Positions 5,540 to 5,589 of a stretch of DNA of 5,589 nt are shown piece by piece. Numbering within the stretch: position 1 is the first letter of the stretch; every line of letters starts with the position of its first letter. The stretch is from SZUA-152 sp964401355 (lineage in GTDB: Bacteria > Pseudomonadota > Gammaproteobacteria > SZUA-152): positions 1-5,589 of the forward strand of contig CAYNYJ010000115.1 in the NCBI GenBank assembly GCA_964401355.1, written 5' to 3'. Made by a program: the position numbers and the translations under genes. The notes below the pieces were generated by a model that saw only the letters and a list, made by a program, of their open reading frames with translations, did not search any database and was not told where the DNA came from.

Positions 5540-5589
5540 CCTGGTCAACCTTTTTGATACAACCCAGTTAAGCGGCTTCTTTCATCTCT

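Noticed and set aside
1..5589. CRISPR array, integron, phage or defence system
   Set aside because: There are no regularly spaced direct repeats, integrase, recombinase, nuclease or toxin-antitoxin pair. The repeats seen are short tandem microsatellites and one REP-like pair.

Overview
This window looks like chromosomal DNA from a sulfur-metabolising proteobacterium, most likely a sulfur-oxidising gammaproteobacterium. That placement is an inference from three things: a dissimilatory-type ATP sulfurylase, an exported protein with two thioredoxin folds, and an intergenic REP-like hairpin pair of a kind common in Gamma- and Betaproteobacteria. Base composition is moderate, and no phage, integrase, CRISPR, tRNA or rRNA genes are visible.

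Three complete protein-coding genes are present, all on the minus strand. Reading in the direction of transcription (right to left): (1) 5434-3845, a membrane-bound sensor histidine kinase with an extracytoplasmic sensory region and no response regulator beside it in the window; (2) 3145-1928, homo-oligomeric ATP sulfurylase (sat), with a strong ribosome binding site and its own intrinsic terminator; (3) 1584-490, a secreted protein with two thioredoxin-like domains, each with a CxxC motif and a cis-proline loop.

The genes are separated by large gaps (699 bases between kinase and sat, 343 between sat and the thioredoxin gene), and a terminator follows sat, so each is probably its own transcription unit. 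Sat would convert APS and pyrophosphate to ATP and sulfate in the cytoplasm (or run in reverse for assimilation). The thioredoxin-like protein would act on disulfides in the periplasm, perhaps in sulfur-compound oxidation. Nothing in the window links the kinase directly to either.

The non-coding DNA holds most of the unexplained structure. Bases 1-489 contain no convincing gene but have an 11-bp perfect palindrome, a strong Shine-Dalgarno-like sequence with no start codon after it, and a 9-bp hairpin followed by a T-rich hexamer repeat. Together these could frame a small plus-strand transcript. Bases 3641-3800 form a MITE/REP-like element with two inverted hairpin units that differ by a compensatory base-pair change. 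A triple heptamer repeat lies upstream of the kinase. I found no clear evidence of a novel multi-gene system.
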